Counted from the first letter of the stretch, positions 12,121-25,400 are shown. The stretch: DNA of 64,000 bases from Cladocopium goreaui (GCA_947184155.2 CAMXCT020001651.1:1-64000); one strand, 5' to 3'. The notes: a model not told the origin generated them from the letters alone. A program made the numbers and translations.

Positions 12121-12237
12121 GTAAACTAGCGTTATTAACATAGCTATGGAAAATCGTTATTTGTTACAAGTAAATCATCAGAAATATTCTTTAAACAGGC
12201 CATGGCTTCCATAACTATGTTAGATAACCAGAGGGTA
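12121..12237. mobile_element. IR-A element, degraded
   Basis: TTAACATAGCTATGGAAAATC pairs with CCATAACTATGTTAGATAACCAGAGGGTA. The outer left terminus is lost. Confidence 0.6.
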
Positions 12238-12442
12238 AATCCCAAATACTTCCCATGATTATCTCATTGTACATATATATATATTATATAATTCCATTAT
12301 ATAGCCATTATATCCAAGACTATCAAAAAAAACAGATGTCTTTGTTTGAAGGCCAGTGTAGTGCATCAGTGTATCATCAATTTTCCCGTTGTTAACCATT
12401 CTTAATCATGATTATTCATTATCAACCATTGTTAACCATCAT

Positions 12443-12546
12443 TACCCTCTGGTAATTTAACATAGCTATTGAAAATCACCATTTTTAATGGGAAAATCCA
12501 CTATAAATGGTCATTTTCAATAGCTATGTTAGTTTACCAGAGGGTA
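12443..12546. mobile_element. IR-A element, near-consensus
   Basis: Near-perfect palindromic element of 104 bp: TACCCTCTGGTAATTTAACA to TAGTTTACCAGAGGGTA, with core AAATCACCATTTTTAATGGG. A good reference copy for the family. Confidence 0.92.
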
Positions 12547-12701
12547 ACCATTATAAACCAGAGGTTCATGATATTCAGGGGACCAAGAAGCTGATGGAGT
12601 TGCTCACGGACCAATCCATCATGGATCCGCCTTTCTTAAGCGTTTTCGGCGAGTCCGGAAGTGGCGATGTTTTCCCCAATGGGATGGAAATGATGCGTCA
12701 A

Positions 12702-12807
12702 CTGGTTGGTGGTGACTTAACCATCTTGAAAAATATGACAGTCAATGGGAAGGACGACATCCCATATGTTATGGAAAATGAAATTCATGTTTGAAACCAC
12801 CAACCAG
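12702..12807. mobile_element. IR-B element
   Basis: Ends CTGGTTGGTGGTGAC and GAAACCACCAACCAG. The interior diverges from the 4901 copy but keeps TCAATGGGAAGGACGACATCCCA, also found in the 55129 copy. Confidence 0.75.
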
Positions 12808-13795
12808 ATCAAGAATGGAGTTCTTACCTTCAAAAAATGGATGTCCAAAAATGGCTGGCACTCCAATGTGGCAATTGGACCATGAAAATTATGATAAACC
12901 ATGAACCACAGGACGAAATGGTATTGTTACGTCAGACAACCCCAGATGTTGGCGAAATTTCTTACCATCCTGTGGATTCTCAAAAAAAAAAACTTTCAGA
13001 GGCTCCCTTGCCATGGTACCCTTTTGCAGGGATGGGAGGCTGTGGAGGTTGAACTTCTCCTGCAAGTGCTGCAAGGTGATTCTGGACTTGGCTTGGAACA
13101 TGACCGCTTCAACCAAGAAATATGAAGGTTCAAGCAACGAAAGTTTGGGTTGTTGACCAATGCAAATGAAATTCGTCAGTCGGTAGGCTAACCCAACGAT
13201 TGACCATCGCAGTAACCAACCACGAAAGATCATCCCGCTTGTTAGAGTAGAACCAATTTCATAAACTCGAACTGGGGATGGTTTATGGCATTGGGTTACC
13301 ACATAGCAAGTAGGCTACACTCAATTATAGGTAGGGTAAGTACAGGGTTGGTCCACTGATCTCTGGGTTATAAGCCACTTACTCATTGGATCTCACTCGG
13401 GAGAACCGGGACATCGGGACGGCACTTTTTTGGAAAGCCCAGAAAATATTGGACTGTCGTATCCTTGACAGCTGTCCCAGCGAACCTATCAAGTCCCAAG
13501 TTCTTTTTCAAGTTTTCAGGTGTCCGCCCATGCTCTACCTGAGATACTCTGCCCCAAAACAAGCAAAACAATTGAATGTGTAGCTGGGTGATATGTGTCC
13601 CTAAAAATATGGCGGAAAAAAAAACTCCAAAACGAAAGCAGGAAACTAAGCCTAGCTGGAACACCAAATGTCGGACCGGTTGATCGAAACCCCATTGGTT
13701 TGTACAGATATATCTATCACAAACCCTTGTTTACCTGGTTATAAGCCCATATAATCCGTATAAGCCGTATATCAAGAACCAGTTGCTGTGCCAGT

Positions 13796-13915
13796 CTTAC
13801 TGAGACCTTGACAGCGTCCCTGGCCTTGCGCAGCGATCCCATGGAGGAACATCGGCTGCCCATCGCCGAACTTCCAGGCCGACGCTCCTGGGTGGAGACG
13901 TCAGATGCACTGGAG
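13796..13915 (-). CDS. Candidate exon, frame unresolved
   Basis: GC-rich island. On the minus strand a consensus donor GTAAGA follows TCTCA at about 13797, and a CCCAG|G acceptor lies inside. All three minus frames are open. One reads WKFGDGQPMFLHGIAAQGQG, another is Ser/Arg-rich. Strand is favoured by the donor and by neighbours. Confidence 0.35.
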
Positions 13916-13973
13916 CAAAGGGATTCTCTCTGGATCCAGAGATTGCCGGGATGAAAACACTGGTAGTTTTATA

Positions 13974-14070
13974 AATGGCTTATAAATGGCTTATAAATGG
14001 CTTATAAACACCTAGTTTACATCCAGTTTATAAACACTGGTAGCTTTACACAGTTTACCAAGTGGCTTAT
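13974..14070. repeat. Short tandem TATAAATGGCT repeat
   Basis: GGCTTATAAAT recurs four or more times at 13977-14075 with drift. Confidence 0.6.
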
Positions 14071-14153
14071 AAATGTGCGTTCATGGGACCATGAAGCACA
14101 GCTGAAGTTCACCCGGTTTTTGTTGACTTCTAAAAAGTGGTGGTTGCCGCTTT

Positions 14154-14255
14154 CTTACTGGTGCTAAACGTAGGGAATGACCCAATCCATGAAGTAGAAA
14201 CCATATTTAACAATCATCCCATTCCCCCATTCCCTATTACAGTAAGCACCAGTAA
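14154..14255. mobile_element. IR-F inverted-repeat element
   Basis: Ends CTTACTGGTGCTAAACG and GCACCAGTAAG are inverted repeats; GTAGGGAATGA pairs with TCCCTATTAC. A second copy is at 54369-54485. Read on either strand the terminus is CAGTAAG, a near-consensus 5' splice motif. Confidence 0.75.
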
Positions 14256-14604
14256 GGTTTTCACATTCCATCGGCACCATCTGATTCTGGTGGAACACTG
14301 GGCTCCTTCATGCCTAGATCCAGACCCAAATCCAATGCCATTGCGGAAGCCGATGCAGTACCTGGCGCAGCGTGCTTGATGATGGTGGGAAATCGGAAGG
14401 CCAACCCATGTAATTTGCATGCCAATCACTCCCAATGCAAAAATGATGAATTGGATATAAAATAATAATAACCATCAAATTCATATTCTATCAGAAATAA
14501 ATACGTGGATGCATATATTTGTGTCATGGTGTTTATATCAAGCCACCATTGGTTGCCATGGAATTCAGCGACCCTGTACCATCTTCAGCCAAAAATACAC
14601 TGGG

Positions 14605-14705
14605 CTCACCCCGTGACTGTGAGCCTTTCGCGCGCAGGCCCTTGCTGGATGGCAGCGCGGAACCCAAAGGCTCCAAAGCCTCCTTGGCTCTCGTCCCAGT
14701 CGACA
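14605..14705 (-). CDS. Candidate exon
   Basis: Minus-strand island ending at the strong donor G|GTGAGC (about 14622) with acceptor CCAAG|GAGG upstream. Two frames are open: one Ser/Lys-rich (LGSALPSSKGLRAKG), one reading GGFGAFGFRAAIQQGPARE. The phase relation to neighbours does not decide. Confidence 0.4.
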
Positions 14706-14729
14706 CGTGGGGCCAGATTCAACGTAAAA

Positions 14730-14832
14730 TCCATGGGAATGAGAAATCCACTATAAATGGAGATCTTAATGGGAAAATCATCTACAAATGGTGGATTTTC
14801 TATGGCTATGTTAGTTTACTGGAAGGGTATAT
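14730..14832. mobile_element. IR-A element, partial
   Basis: Core ATCCACTATAAATGGAGATC and right arm GGCTATGTTAGTTTACTGGAAGGGTA are present. The left terminus is missing. Confidence 0.65.
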
Positions 14833-15349
14833 TCAATAGAAAAATCATGGAAAGCATCGGGAATCACTCCCAAATGCACCGAACTGATTTCCTTTCAGAA
14901 AATCTGGATGAAGGCTGTCCCTTTCTCTTTCCCACTTGGATGTGCATCCCAGAATCCTAAGTTGCTACTAAAAGTTACTAATAACCACATGACACAATTT
15001 CCAACAAAAAAGTTAGATCAAAATGAAATATACATCATATCATGTGGTTAAAACAATGCCATAAACTACCCTATGACGAATGGATTATACCACCTATGGT
15101 GATGACTGGGGGATGGTTTATGACATGGTTTTACCCACATTACACCAGTTTTATGACAGGCTTTTTTTCTCACCTCTGGGTCATCCGGACATCCTCAGGT
15201 AAAAATATCCCACTGAGCCCATGGCCTCATCGTGATCCATGCGAATCAGCTCAGCAGAGCCCATGGCCTAAGTCCACAAGGCCGGGCCGACCAGCGAATC
15301 CAAGGGGATCCGTGGAAGAAAATGACATAAGGCAGGCGATGCAACTGCT

Positions 15350-15505
15350 ATATCATATGGCTATATATATAATATATACTGTACATATATATATATATAG
15401 TGTTGTATATATATAGTATATATATATTATAGTACATATATATTATGTATATAGTACATATAAATATATATATATACGTGTATATATATATATTACATAT
15501 ATAGG
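15350..15505. repeat. TA-rich microsatellite
   Basis: Imperfect (TA)n with GTACATA interruptions. Confidence 0.9.
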
Positions 15506-16140
15506 CTTTAAACCAGCAGAAATGGGAGTGTATACTATGAGCAGTGTTCAAAAACCCTTTTGGTTGACTATTATATGGAGTTATACTATCCAATATGTCA
15601 GGGATTGTCGCAATCCAGTCACTAGAAAATCCGTTCTTGATCACCTCGAAACCGTGCGCAGCAAGGGACAACAGATGGTTTTAAACACTGAGTTTACATG
15701 GTATGTGCCCCAGAAATAAATGGGTAATTGACATTCTAATCACTTACCAACTTGGATTGTTTACTACTATGGTGATAGACTCTGATAGACCAAACAATAT
15801 TTGTATCAGGTGTCACAACCATATTGTGACTGGGTCTTCCCACTTAATCAATCTCTAAGTCTTGATGTGGATAATAAATTGACAATAACCCATTCTGTAA
15901 CCCAGTCAGATTAGTGGTATATATCCCAGTTGTATTAATGAGTTATGATACGATTCCTGGGATGCACCAGGGAGATTGTCCTACAAGTATCATCCAACAA
16001 ATGATAACAGGCTCCAACAAAGGCCCTTTCGTCACAACAAAACCAGGTCGGGGTCAACCATGGGTGTGTCCATAAAAATGGGCAAAATTTGCAGCCAATT
16101 CTGGATTTTACACAGTTCATGGGGAAAAAAAATAAGGCTT

Positions 16141-16245
16141 TACCATCTGGTTATTTAATATAGCCATGGAAAATGGCCCATTTATAGATGGTTTACCTAT
16201 TAAAAATTGTGATTTTCCATGGCTATGTTAAATAACCAGATGGTA
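16141..16245. mobile_element. IR-A element, CCATCTGG subtype
   Basis: Ends TACCATCTGGTTATTTAATATAGCC and GGCTATGTTAAATAACCAGATGGTA. The matched change (CCATCTGG/CCAGATGG) at both ends shows coordinated variation within one copy. Confidence 0.9.
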
Positions 16246-16495
16246 ACATCTTTTACCCAACTGGATTTTAGGTGGCTTACACCCCCCCATTGAAAAATCA
16301 GGTGATCTCAACACTTTTCGCACTTCGCACAGTGTTGGGTATTTCTTTCCAAGTTGCAGCACAAGTAGCTAATTACCATAGAAATATGCAAACATAAAAT
16401 GCGTGGTTTAATAAGTTTAATATACCCAACAAATCCCAACAACCATTTGGTGAAATCCCCCCAAGATCTTCCCCGAAAGTTTCCAGCACGGACAC

Positions 16496-16546
16496 CTCGA
16501 ACATGGCCGTAATGCTACTCTTTCGGGCCAGGCCGGGGCGCTTCTC
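16496..16546 (-). CDS. Candidate exon
   Basis: Fifty-one nucleotides on the minus strand between ATCGAG|GAG and donor GAG|GTGTCC. It reads EKRPGLARKSSITAMFE in phase 0-0, compatible with the phase of the exon chain upstream. The frame stays open on both sides, so the exon may be longer (to about 16470-16565). Confidence 0.45.
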
Positions 16547-17419
16547 CTCGATGGCCCGTAAAGGTTCGATGGTAAATAACTTATAAGGGAAATTCCCATT
16601 AAAAAAAAAACGTATATTGTCTAGTGGATTTTCCCATTAGAACCTCCATTTCTAGGGGATCTTCCCATTAAAAACCACCATATTGTTAAATGACCACAGG
16701 TAGTATTTCACCAGGTTGGGATGGGCGCAGAGGCTAGAAATTACTGTTTGGATAGGGAGATCATCAACATTCAACATGTATGGTGCTGTTTGTGCTGCCC
16801 TCCAAATTTATGGGAGTTGACTAGATTCAATACGATATCAACCACAAAAAAGGGGATTCAACCTATCTTTGATGATGACCCCCAGGGGATTTTCACATAT
16901 GAAAAATACATCGTGAATGTAGATCATGTCCCAACGGGAAACCATGATTGTTTACCATATCTATATTCATATATTATGGGATCTAACCGGGGAATCTGAC
17001 TAGATTGGGATACTGTATGATTCTGAAAGATGTTCCCAAACATTGATTGATTGAAATCACCCCATTTCGTTGACCAAAATGAAATGTGAAATCTTGTGAA
17101 ATCACCGTTGTGGTTGCTTTTAATACGCGGTTTTTCAGAGGGAAATGATGAATGGTTGGGAAACAGCGTCTTCCTCTCTTGGGAGAAGAGAAGAGTGCAA
17201 CTTCACAACTTCGAAGAAGACTGGAGAATCCAGCTGTGTCCAAAAATTTCGGACCATGGCATGCCCCAACCAGTTGCCCCAACCCAAAAAGCTGGAGCGT
17301 TTTGGATCAAACGATACCGCAGCTCCTCAACTTGGTCGTCTTCCGCCATGTTGAACGTCATGACCTCAACTGGGGTCGAGATAACATGATTGATTGGTGA
17401 TCTCCATCTCTTAATTCAT

Positions 17420-17526
17420 CTGGTTGGGGGTATACCTACCCCTCTGAAAAATATGAGTTCGTCAGTTGGGATTATTATTCCCAACTGAATGGAAAAATAA
17501 AATTCATGTTCCAAACCACCAACCAG
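17420..17526. mobile_element. IR-B element
   Basis: CTGGTTGGGGGTATACCTACCCCTCTGAAAAAT... to ...CCAAACCACCAACCAG, with the shared GTCAGTTGGGATTATTATTCCCAACT palindrome. Confidence 0.85.
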
Positions 17527-17984
17527 TCATGGTATATCATTATATCTACAGATAATAACATGGTGATATCAATGATGATATCTCTATTGATCATAGTTAT
17601 GTCATGTCATATCACTATATCTCCGCCATTGCTACAGAGTAATGGTTATAAGTTATAAGTTCTATCCGCATGTTTCATGAAGTTATCAATGAATACATGG
17701 TTTCTTTCAAGAAAAAACGCACCAAATTGACCCTTCGTTTCGGGTGTAAATTCCACATGAACAAAATATCAACCTGCAAATGAAGATCTGAAGAAACTTA
17801 CCAAATGTTCAGTGAGCCAAGAATGCCGAACATCTCATGTTGACCATGCCAGGTCTAGTTCAAACATCAATGGACTAAGTTCAATCTACAGAAAATCATG
17901 GATTGTTCACCATCACCCATCATCCTGCAAACCTTCCCCTTTACAACAAAAACTTGGTTCATTGGTTCCCTTAGTTTTACCGTT

Positions 17985-18140
17985 TAACCCTTGTCCCGTT
18001 GCGAAACGTCCCAGCGCCTCCTTCTGCGAACGCAAGCCATTCGCCACCGAGCCGGCCAAGAACCAATTGATCCCCGCCCGGCTTCCGCTGGGTGGGGCCG
18101 GATCCACGGGCAACGATTCCGCCGGAGCACGAGCAACGGC
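17985..18140 (-). CDS. Candidate exon
   Basis: GC-rich minus-strand island. From acceptor CACGAG|GCC (18140) a phase-0 frame begins AVARAPAESLPVDPAPPSGS, continues SRAGINWFLAGSVANGLRSQ and is open to about 17980. Downstream donors (GC or GT) are ambiguous. The frame also stays open back to 18172, where the IR-A element at 18174 would supply a TAG acceptor. That longer start would not match the phase of the 19349-19438 exon. Confidence 0.45.
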
Positions 18141-18173
18141 CTCGTGTGGTGCCGAGCCGTTTTTTGAAACGGC

Positions 18174-18279
18174 TACCCTCTGGTTATGTCAAAATAGCTA
18201 TTGAAAATGGTGATTTATAGTGGATTTTCCCATTGAAAATGGTGATTTTCCATAGTTATGTTAAATTACCAGAGGGTAA
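18174..18279. mobile_element. IR-A element abutting a coding island
   Basis: Ends TACCCTCTGGTTATGTC and GTTAAATTACCAGAGGGTA. Its left end directly meets the GC-rich island to the left. On the minus strand it ends GGGTA followed by G, giving a TAG acceptor. Confidence 0.88.
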
Positions 18280-18400
18280 CGATCGTTGGTTGATAGGTTG
18301 CCCTATGGGTTGAAGTGAAATCCCAATTTTGTTTGGTGGTATAAGTCACTTGTTTAAAACCAAATTTAAGCAATTAGCCAGGGTATTGTTCATAGCCTTT

Positions 18401-18510
18401 GCCCCTCTGGTAAACTAACAGTTTGCTATGGAAAGTCACCATCATTAATAGGTCAATCATCGAACAAAATGGTGCATGGCTTCCATTGCTATCTTAGTTT
18501 ACTGGAGGGA
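18401..18510. mobile_element. IR-A element, degraded
   Basis: GCCCCTCTGGTAAACTAACAG pairs with CTTAGTTTACTGGAGGGAC; both TA termini are mutated. Confidence 0.65.
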
Positions 18511-18512
18511 CA

Positions 18513-19235
18513 AATGAGAGATGATCAATGGAATCAAAGCAACCTATACACTATTGCGATATCTTAACCAACAAGATAATATTGGAGTCCAGAATTAGGT
18601 GTCTACCCCAGACTTCGTGCAATCGTCATCTGGAAAATGATAGACCATTGGATGGAATGGGGTGCACTTGACAAATCGATCTTCTTGTGGACATCAACGG
18701 CGAAAATGCACCAAATCGCCATTTCTGTTCAGCTTGTCCACGTGAAATTCTGAAATCTGTTTCGCACCAATTCGGCTTCTCCAGTTCCACAGTCTGAAAA
18801 TTGGGTATCCAAGAATCCAAAGGTTTGAAGTTTATATCTCAAATGTTCCCCATCAAACTCAAGCAAAATATACTCAAATGACAATATGTTGTGAGCACAT
18901 GGGCCGGCTGAATGGCTTGGGTTGATGGCCGCTTTTCATGGTTCAATGATCATTAATAAAATGTTGGTTAAATCAAGTTAAATCATTGTCTTCCCATAGT
19001 CAAGTTGCTATTTTACCCGGATGTTTATGATGCTGGAACTTCCCCATTTTTCAATGCCAACGTCCGTCAGGTTTTATGTTGGTCCCCTGAAACGAAACAG
19101 TGATTGATTTTCATCATCCTTAAGTTTCATGGTGCCCCAAGGTACCCAAGAGAAAATTCAGGCTGAAATCAATAATGTCCTTTTGACAAAAATAGAGAGG
19201 CCGGGAGCTGGTATACCATCTATCATCATTTAGCT
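18513..19235. other. Non-coding stretch
   Basis: AT-rich; no element, repeat or supported exon recognised. Confidence 0.4.
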
Positions 19236-19292
19236 GTTGTTAAAGGGGGTTCTGAAGAAACCCCTCTATTAATCAACCAACCAATGGGAAAA
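19236..19292. repeat. Dispersed repeat, copy 2 of 2
   Basis: Shares GTTAAAGGGGG...AACCC with TCTATTAATCAACCAACCAATGGGAA of the copy at 4456. Confidence 0.6.
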
Positions 19293-19348
19293 GGACATCT
19301 ATGGCTGAAACTGCCCATCCCCCATGGGTGGCGACAAGGGACCGGCAC

Positions 19349-19438
19349 CGTGGCACCGATGATGCGACGCTTCATCTTGGTGACGCTGCTGCTCTTCCGC
19401 ATCGCCGAAGAACTCTCCACGCTTGGCGCTGGCGGTGC
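19349..19438 (-). CDS. Unknown gene, exon (basic Ser-rich)
   Basis: Acceptor CCCAG|GCACC and donor ACG|GTGCCG flank 30 codons in phase 0-0, beginning APPAPSVESSSAMRKSSSVT and then KMKRRIIGAT. An alternative donor lies six bases earlier. Confidence 0.55.
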
Positions 19439-22400
19439 CTGGGTGTTGCGTGGCTCACGGGTTGAGATAGGGGCTCCAACGTGATAGGGTTCCCTATGGT
19501 TGAAAGAGAACGTTGAAATTATGATTGAATCATTCCAAATCCTTCCTATGATAGTTGTTTTTTCCATCTCTAATGATTATCATGGGGATATACCAATCGG
19601 AATAAACTAGGAATATAATGGCTAGAGAATGTTAAAAGACAACCTCTGTGCATTTTTCTCATACGTTTTTTCAAGATTCTGGGTTTTCAAGTGATGAAGC
19701 AGAAACATGAGGGATGATCCATGGCCATTTCACGGGGTATCAAATGTGTCCATCAGGGCATATTCGAACACCAAAAACCTGGACCGCTTTCTCTCGATGC
19801 GATTTCTGGCGATTTTTGGGCCAAATTCAGCCCAAAATCGCTGGGAAATTATGGATGTTCATCCCCAGCCATCTGGGATTTCGATGGATTTCATGGGTGC
19901 CCAAGTTGCTGCGACCAACTAGCCCCAACTACCCAAGCCCAACTGATTCCATGGTGCCACCGACCATCTCATCTATCACGTCAAGTTTTTCAAGTGGACA
20001 TATTCGCCCCATATCCTACTATTGGTTCTGTACGAAGGTTTAATAAGATTTTGTCTGAAATTTTATGGGGCTCTCTCAAAATAAATGGCTCTGCTAAAAA
20101 CATCTAAAAACCTCAATTTCTCGAAGAAATTGTCAAAATTGCATGTTTTCATACTTTTGCTCATCAAATCACCCATTTTCAGACAAGCCCATATCAATTC
20201 TGCACCAGGATATGCTGAGGCGCAACTGGCACTGGAGTGACTGGTGCACGGAAGGATGGCACCATCCAGGTACCCACGGACGGCAACATGTGGAATTTTG
20301 GAGGACCTCAGAATGTGCATCCAGCATCATCCAACTATCCAACAACTTGCCAGTCAAAACCACAGGAAACTCAAATTTCAAACGGCAACGTTTCCTGTAG
20401 TTGCTAAGTGAGCCTTTTTACCTGCGTCTGAATCATGCACTCAACTTATGCTCGATGTGTCTGGCAGTCTATCCTATTCATCTCTTTTGCACAGAACTCT
20501 GCAGACATAAGTCATCATAAATCAACAAATAAACTCACAATAGTAACAATAGTTCACATTTTTCGATTCACCAAGAGGTTTGGTTGCAAATCAGTTGCTC
20601 GTGGCCACTGACTCTTTGACTGGTGCTGCTTCGGGTGCCTTGGAAGAAAAGACCAGAGCCCTGATGTCAAAAGTGTCACGGTTCTTGCCTTTGACATCCT
20701 TTAACTGAGATGCTCTAAGCGCCTACTTAACGCTGCAAGATGGCCTACGTTCCGAACATATCCAACACACTCCTAAATAAACTCCTGCATCCAACTCTCG
20801 TGTTACAAGTATGTGTCCATGCGAAAAATGCAGGGCAGGGGTAACCAAAAAAAGGTGTAACAGCATCGCACAAAGTCATCGCAAGGTAAGCACAAGATAA
20901 GCGAGAGTCTTAATTAAGCAACTTGATCCTCGACAAATTGTTCGAACAATCTTGCTTCCGTGCCGGAGATAAAACGAGGCTACACAATGGATAGAAAGCA
21001 TGAACGAAAATTGTTTCCAATCTGTGCAGAGAAAGTCCAGAACATGTGCAAGGATCACCTGACACCATGTAATGCTGGCAAGATACCGCTGGGACTGGAG
21101 TGACTGGTGCACGGAAGGATGGCACCATCCAGGTACCCACGGACGGCAACATGTGGAATTTTGGAGGACCTCAGAATGTGCATCCAGCATCATCCAACTA
21201 TCCAACAACTTGCCAGTCAAAACCACAGGAAACTCAAATTTCAAACGGCAACGTTTCCTGTAGTTGCTAAGTGAGCCTTTTTACCTGCGTCTGAATCATG
21301 CACTCAACTTATGCTCGATGTGTCTGGCAGTCTATCCTATTCATCTCTTTTGCACAGAACTCTGCAGACATAAGTCATCATAAATCAACAAATAAACTCA
21401 CAATAGTAACAATAGTTCACATTTTTCGATTCACCAAAGAGGTTTGGTTGCAAATCAGTTGCTTGTGGCCACCGACTCTTTGACTGGCGCTGCTTCGGGT
21501 GCCTTGGAAGAAAAGACCAGAGCCCTGCTGTCAAAAGTGTCACGGTTCTTGCCTTTGACATCCTTTAACTGAGATGCTCTAAGCGCCTACTTAACGCTGC
21601 AAGATGGCCTACGTTCCGAACATATCCAACACACTCCTAAATAAACTCCTGCATCCAACTCTCGTGTTACAAGTATGTGTCCATGCGAAAAATGCAGGGC
21701 AGGGGTAACCAAAAAAAGGTGTAACAGCATCGCACAAAGTCATCGCAAGGTAAGCACAAGATAAGCGAGAGTCTTAATTAAGCAACTTGATCCTCGACAA
21801 ATTGTTCGAACAATCTTGCTTCCGTGCCGGAGATAAAACGAGGCTACACAATGGATAGAAAGCATGAACGAAAATTGTTTCCAATCTGTGCAGAGAAAGT
21901 CCAGAACATGTGCAAGGATCACCTGACACCATGTAATGCTGGCAAGATACCGCTGGGACTGGAGTCACTGGTGCACGGAAGGATGGCACCATCCAGGTAC
22001 CCACGGACGGCAACATGTGGAATTTTGGAGGACCTCAGAATGTGCATCCAGCATCATCCAACTATCCAACAACTTGCCAGTCAAAACCACAGGAAACTCA
22101 AATTTCAAACGGCAACGTTTCCTGTAGTTGCTAAGTGAGCCTTTTTACCTGCGTCTGAATCATGCACTCAACTTATGCTCGATGTGTCTGGCAGTCTATC
22201 CTATTCATCTCTTTTGCACAGAACTCTGCAGACATAAGTCATCATAAATCAACAAATAAACTCACAATAGTAACAATAGTCACAATAGTTCACATTTTTC
22301 GATTCACCAAGAGGTTTGGTTGCAAATCAGTTGCTCGTGGCCACCGACTCTTTGACTGGTGCTGCTTCGGGTGCCTTGGAAGAAAAGACCAGAGCCCTGA

Positions 22401-25400
22401 TGTCAAAAGTGTCACGGTTCTTGCCTTTGACATCCTTTAACTGAGATGCTCTAAGCGCCTACTTAACGCTGCAAGATGGCCTACGTTCCGAACATATCCA
22501 ACACACTTCTAAATAAACTCCGGCATCCAACTCTCGTGTTACAAGCATGTGTCCATGCGAAAAATGCAGCAAAGTTATTGCTCCAGGGCAGGGGGAACCA
22601 AAGAAAAAGTGTTAGAAAGCATGAACGAAAATTGTTTCCAATCTGTGCAGAGAAAGTCCAGAACATGTGCAAGGATCATCTGACACCATGCAATGCTGGC
22701 AAGATACCGCTGGGACTGGAGTCACTGGTGCACGGAAGGATGGCACCATCCAGGTACCCACGGACGGCAACATGTGGAATTTTGGAGGACCTCAGAATGT
22801 GCATCCAGCATCATCCAACTATCCAACAACTTGCCAGTCAAAACCACAGGAAACTCAAATTTCAAACGGCAACGTTTCCTGTAGTTGCAAAGTGAGCCTT
22901 TTTACCTCGAGAAGAGATGCGTCTGAATCATACACTCAACTTATGCTCGATGTGTCTGGCAGTTTATCCCATTCATCTCTTTTTCACGGAACTCTGCAGA
23001 CATAAATCAACAAATGGAATCACAATAGTTCACATTTTTCGATTCACCAAAGAAGTTTGGTTGCAAATCAGTTGCTCGTGGCCACCGACTCTTTGACTGG
23101 CGCTGCTTCGGGTGCCTTGGAAGAAAAGACTAGAGCCCTGATGTCAAAAGTGTCACGGTTCTTGCCTTTAACATCCTTTAACTGAGATGCTCTAAGCGCC
23201 TACTTAACGCTGCAAGATGGCCTACGTTCCGAACATATCCAACACACTCCTAAATAAACTCCTGCATCCAACTTCCATGTTATGTTTCCATGCAACAAAT
23301 GCAGCCAAGTTATTGCACCAGCCAGATGTCTTTTCTGGTATTCAATCGCACGGAATTCGGGGATGTGGCTTACATACATCAGCACTCTGCTCACCCCAGC
23401 TTTTACTTCAACAAACATAGACTTGGCTTTTGCTCCTAAAAAACATTCTCCACGATCTTCGCAAAAAAAGGGGGAAACCGCACCTTAAACAGACAGGCTG
23501 GGTGGATGTTGTCTAAGCCCCTCTAAGCCTGGTGCAATATCAGTCTGCGGCACAGCGTCCCCTTCAGAATCGACTTCCTGCACCGGACCCCTGCAGAAAA
23601 CCCATATGGAATTTTTCCCCAACTCAAGTGACAACAGCTCGGAAAATCATAGAAAATCATAGAAATACCCAACTTTTCACAGTAGTTCTCACTCACCCCT
23701 TTAACAAAAATACGACAAAATGGGGGTACCCCAAATCATCCAGTCGTCATGGATGACCATGACGACTGGTATTGAAACCTATGGTGACTTGGGAATCCCC
23801 CATGACTTAAGAAACCCCAATATCATCCTAAAACGGTTTATTAATGTTTATTAATCTTAATCATATCCCAATATATCCCATTATATTCCATACTATATAT
23901 ATATTATATATATATTATATATATATCCCTATAAAATGCTGGTTTCTCGTGTTGATTTTCGATGCCTTTTCCCCCATTTGTTCCTATGGCCCACCCGTTG
24001 CGCACCTCATCGCTGAGGTCCACGACCTCGCAAAAGCCATCCGTCGAATCCGCCGTTGAGGCATCCCTTGAGGCATCCTGTGGGGCGTGAGGCCAGGGAT
24101 GGGGATCTCATGGTGGGACATGGGACATGGGGAGAGAATTCACCTAGGTGAATTTCAGGGAAAAAATAAGTTGAACATTTAAAAAAAAAACACCCAAAAA
24201 AAATCTATGCCTGACATTTGCCATTGCTTTAAAAAGTGACAAGTAATGTAAGTATCATGAAGCATCCCGCATCCCCAAACCCATGGATTCTGGAAAACAA
24301 CCAGATTTGCCGTTCATTCAAATGCCATTCATGCCTATTGTGAATTAACTCGCTTTTTGTTGAATCACCATTTAAAATTTGGTAGATCATCCATCAATCT
24401 GCTATTGCTTCCATAGCTATGTTAAATTACCCTCTGGCAAACTAACATAACTGTGGAAAATCACCATTTATAGTGGATTTTCCCATTAAAAATGGTGGAT
24501 CTTTCCATAGTTATGTAAACGTTTACCAGAGGGTACCAGATGGCAAAAATGGTCAGCGATTCTTCCCACGATGGATCCGCTTCTGACCTCAACGGCCTTG
24601 CCAAAGTCAATACCATGGAAGTCATCCTGCGTCCGCGACAGAGGCGGCTTTGGATCAATAGAGTTCTGTCCCGAAAAAACCTGGGGAGGTGCAAAGACCC
24701 AGGCATAATTGGTAAATGACTATATTTTACAAACCTGAAATAAGGCCATTTTGGGATGATTTCCCTTATTAACCATGATTCCAGTGAGGTCGCAGTGAGG
24801 TCGTTATAATTTACCCGGATCAGTGATCATACCCGGCCTGGTAAACGTTTACATAGCTATGAAAAATCACCATGTTTAATGGGTAAATCCACTATAAATA
24901 TCTATAAATGGCCATTTTCAATAGCTATCTTAGTTTACCAGAGGGTAACTCATATACTATATGTAGCCAGGATATGGCTATAATCTGAATGAGGGGTCCG
25001 AAAAAAATCGGGGACCCGGAAAATTGCCACTTGGAGTTCGGGTCCATTGAAATGGAAACTCTCAGTGGCTTCTTGGACTTGTTTAAAAAGTGTCTTGTAG
25101 TACCGTCTGGTTATTTAACATAGCCATGGAAAATCCCTTATAAATGGAGGTTTATAGCTGGGAAAATCATCTATTTCTATGGGCCATCTATACCATGGCT
25201 ATGTTAAATAACCAGAGGGTATCTGTTTCATGTGTGTTTGAAGTTGAATGTGCATCCCAGTCAGTAAGTGGAAAATATAACTATACAGTATAACCCATAT
25301 ATATATATATACACACACATGGAGGTGTCCTAAAATGGGGATACCCCCAAATCATCTCAAATTGAACCGTTTTGGTATTGAAACCTATGGTTTTGGGCAT

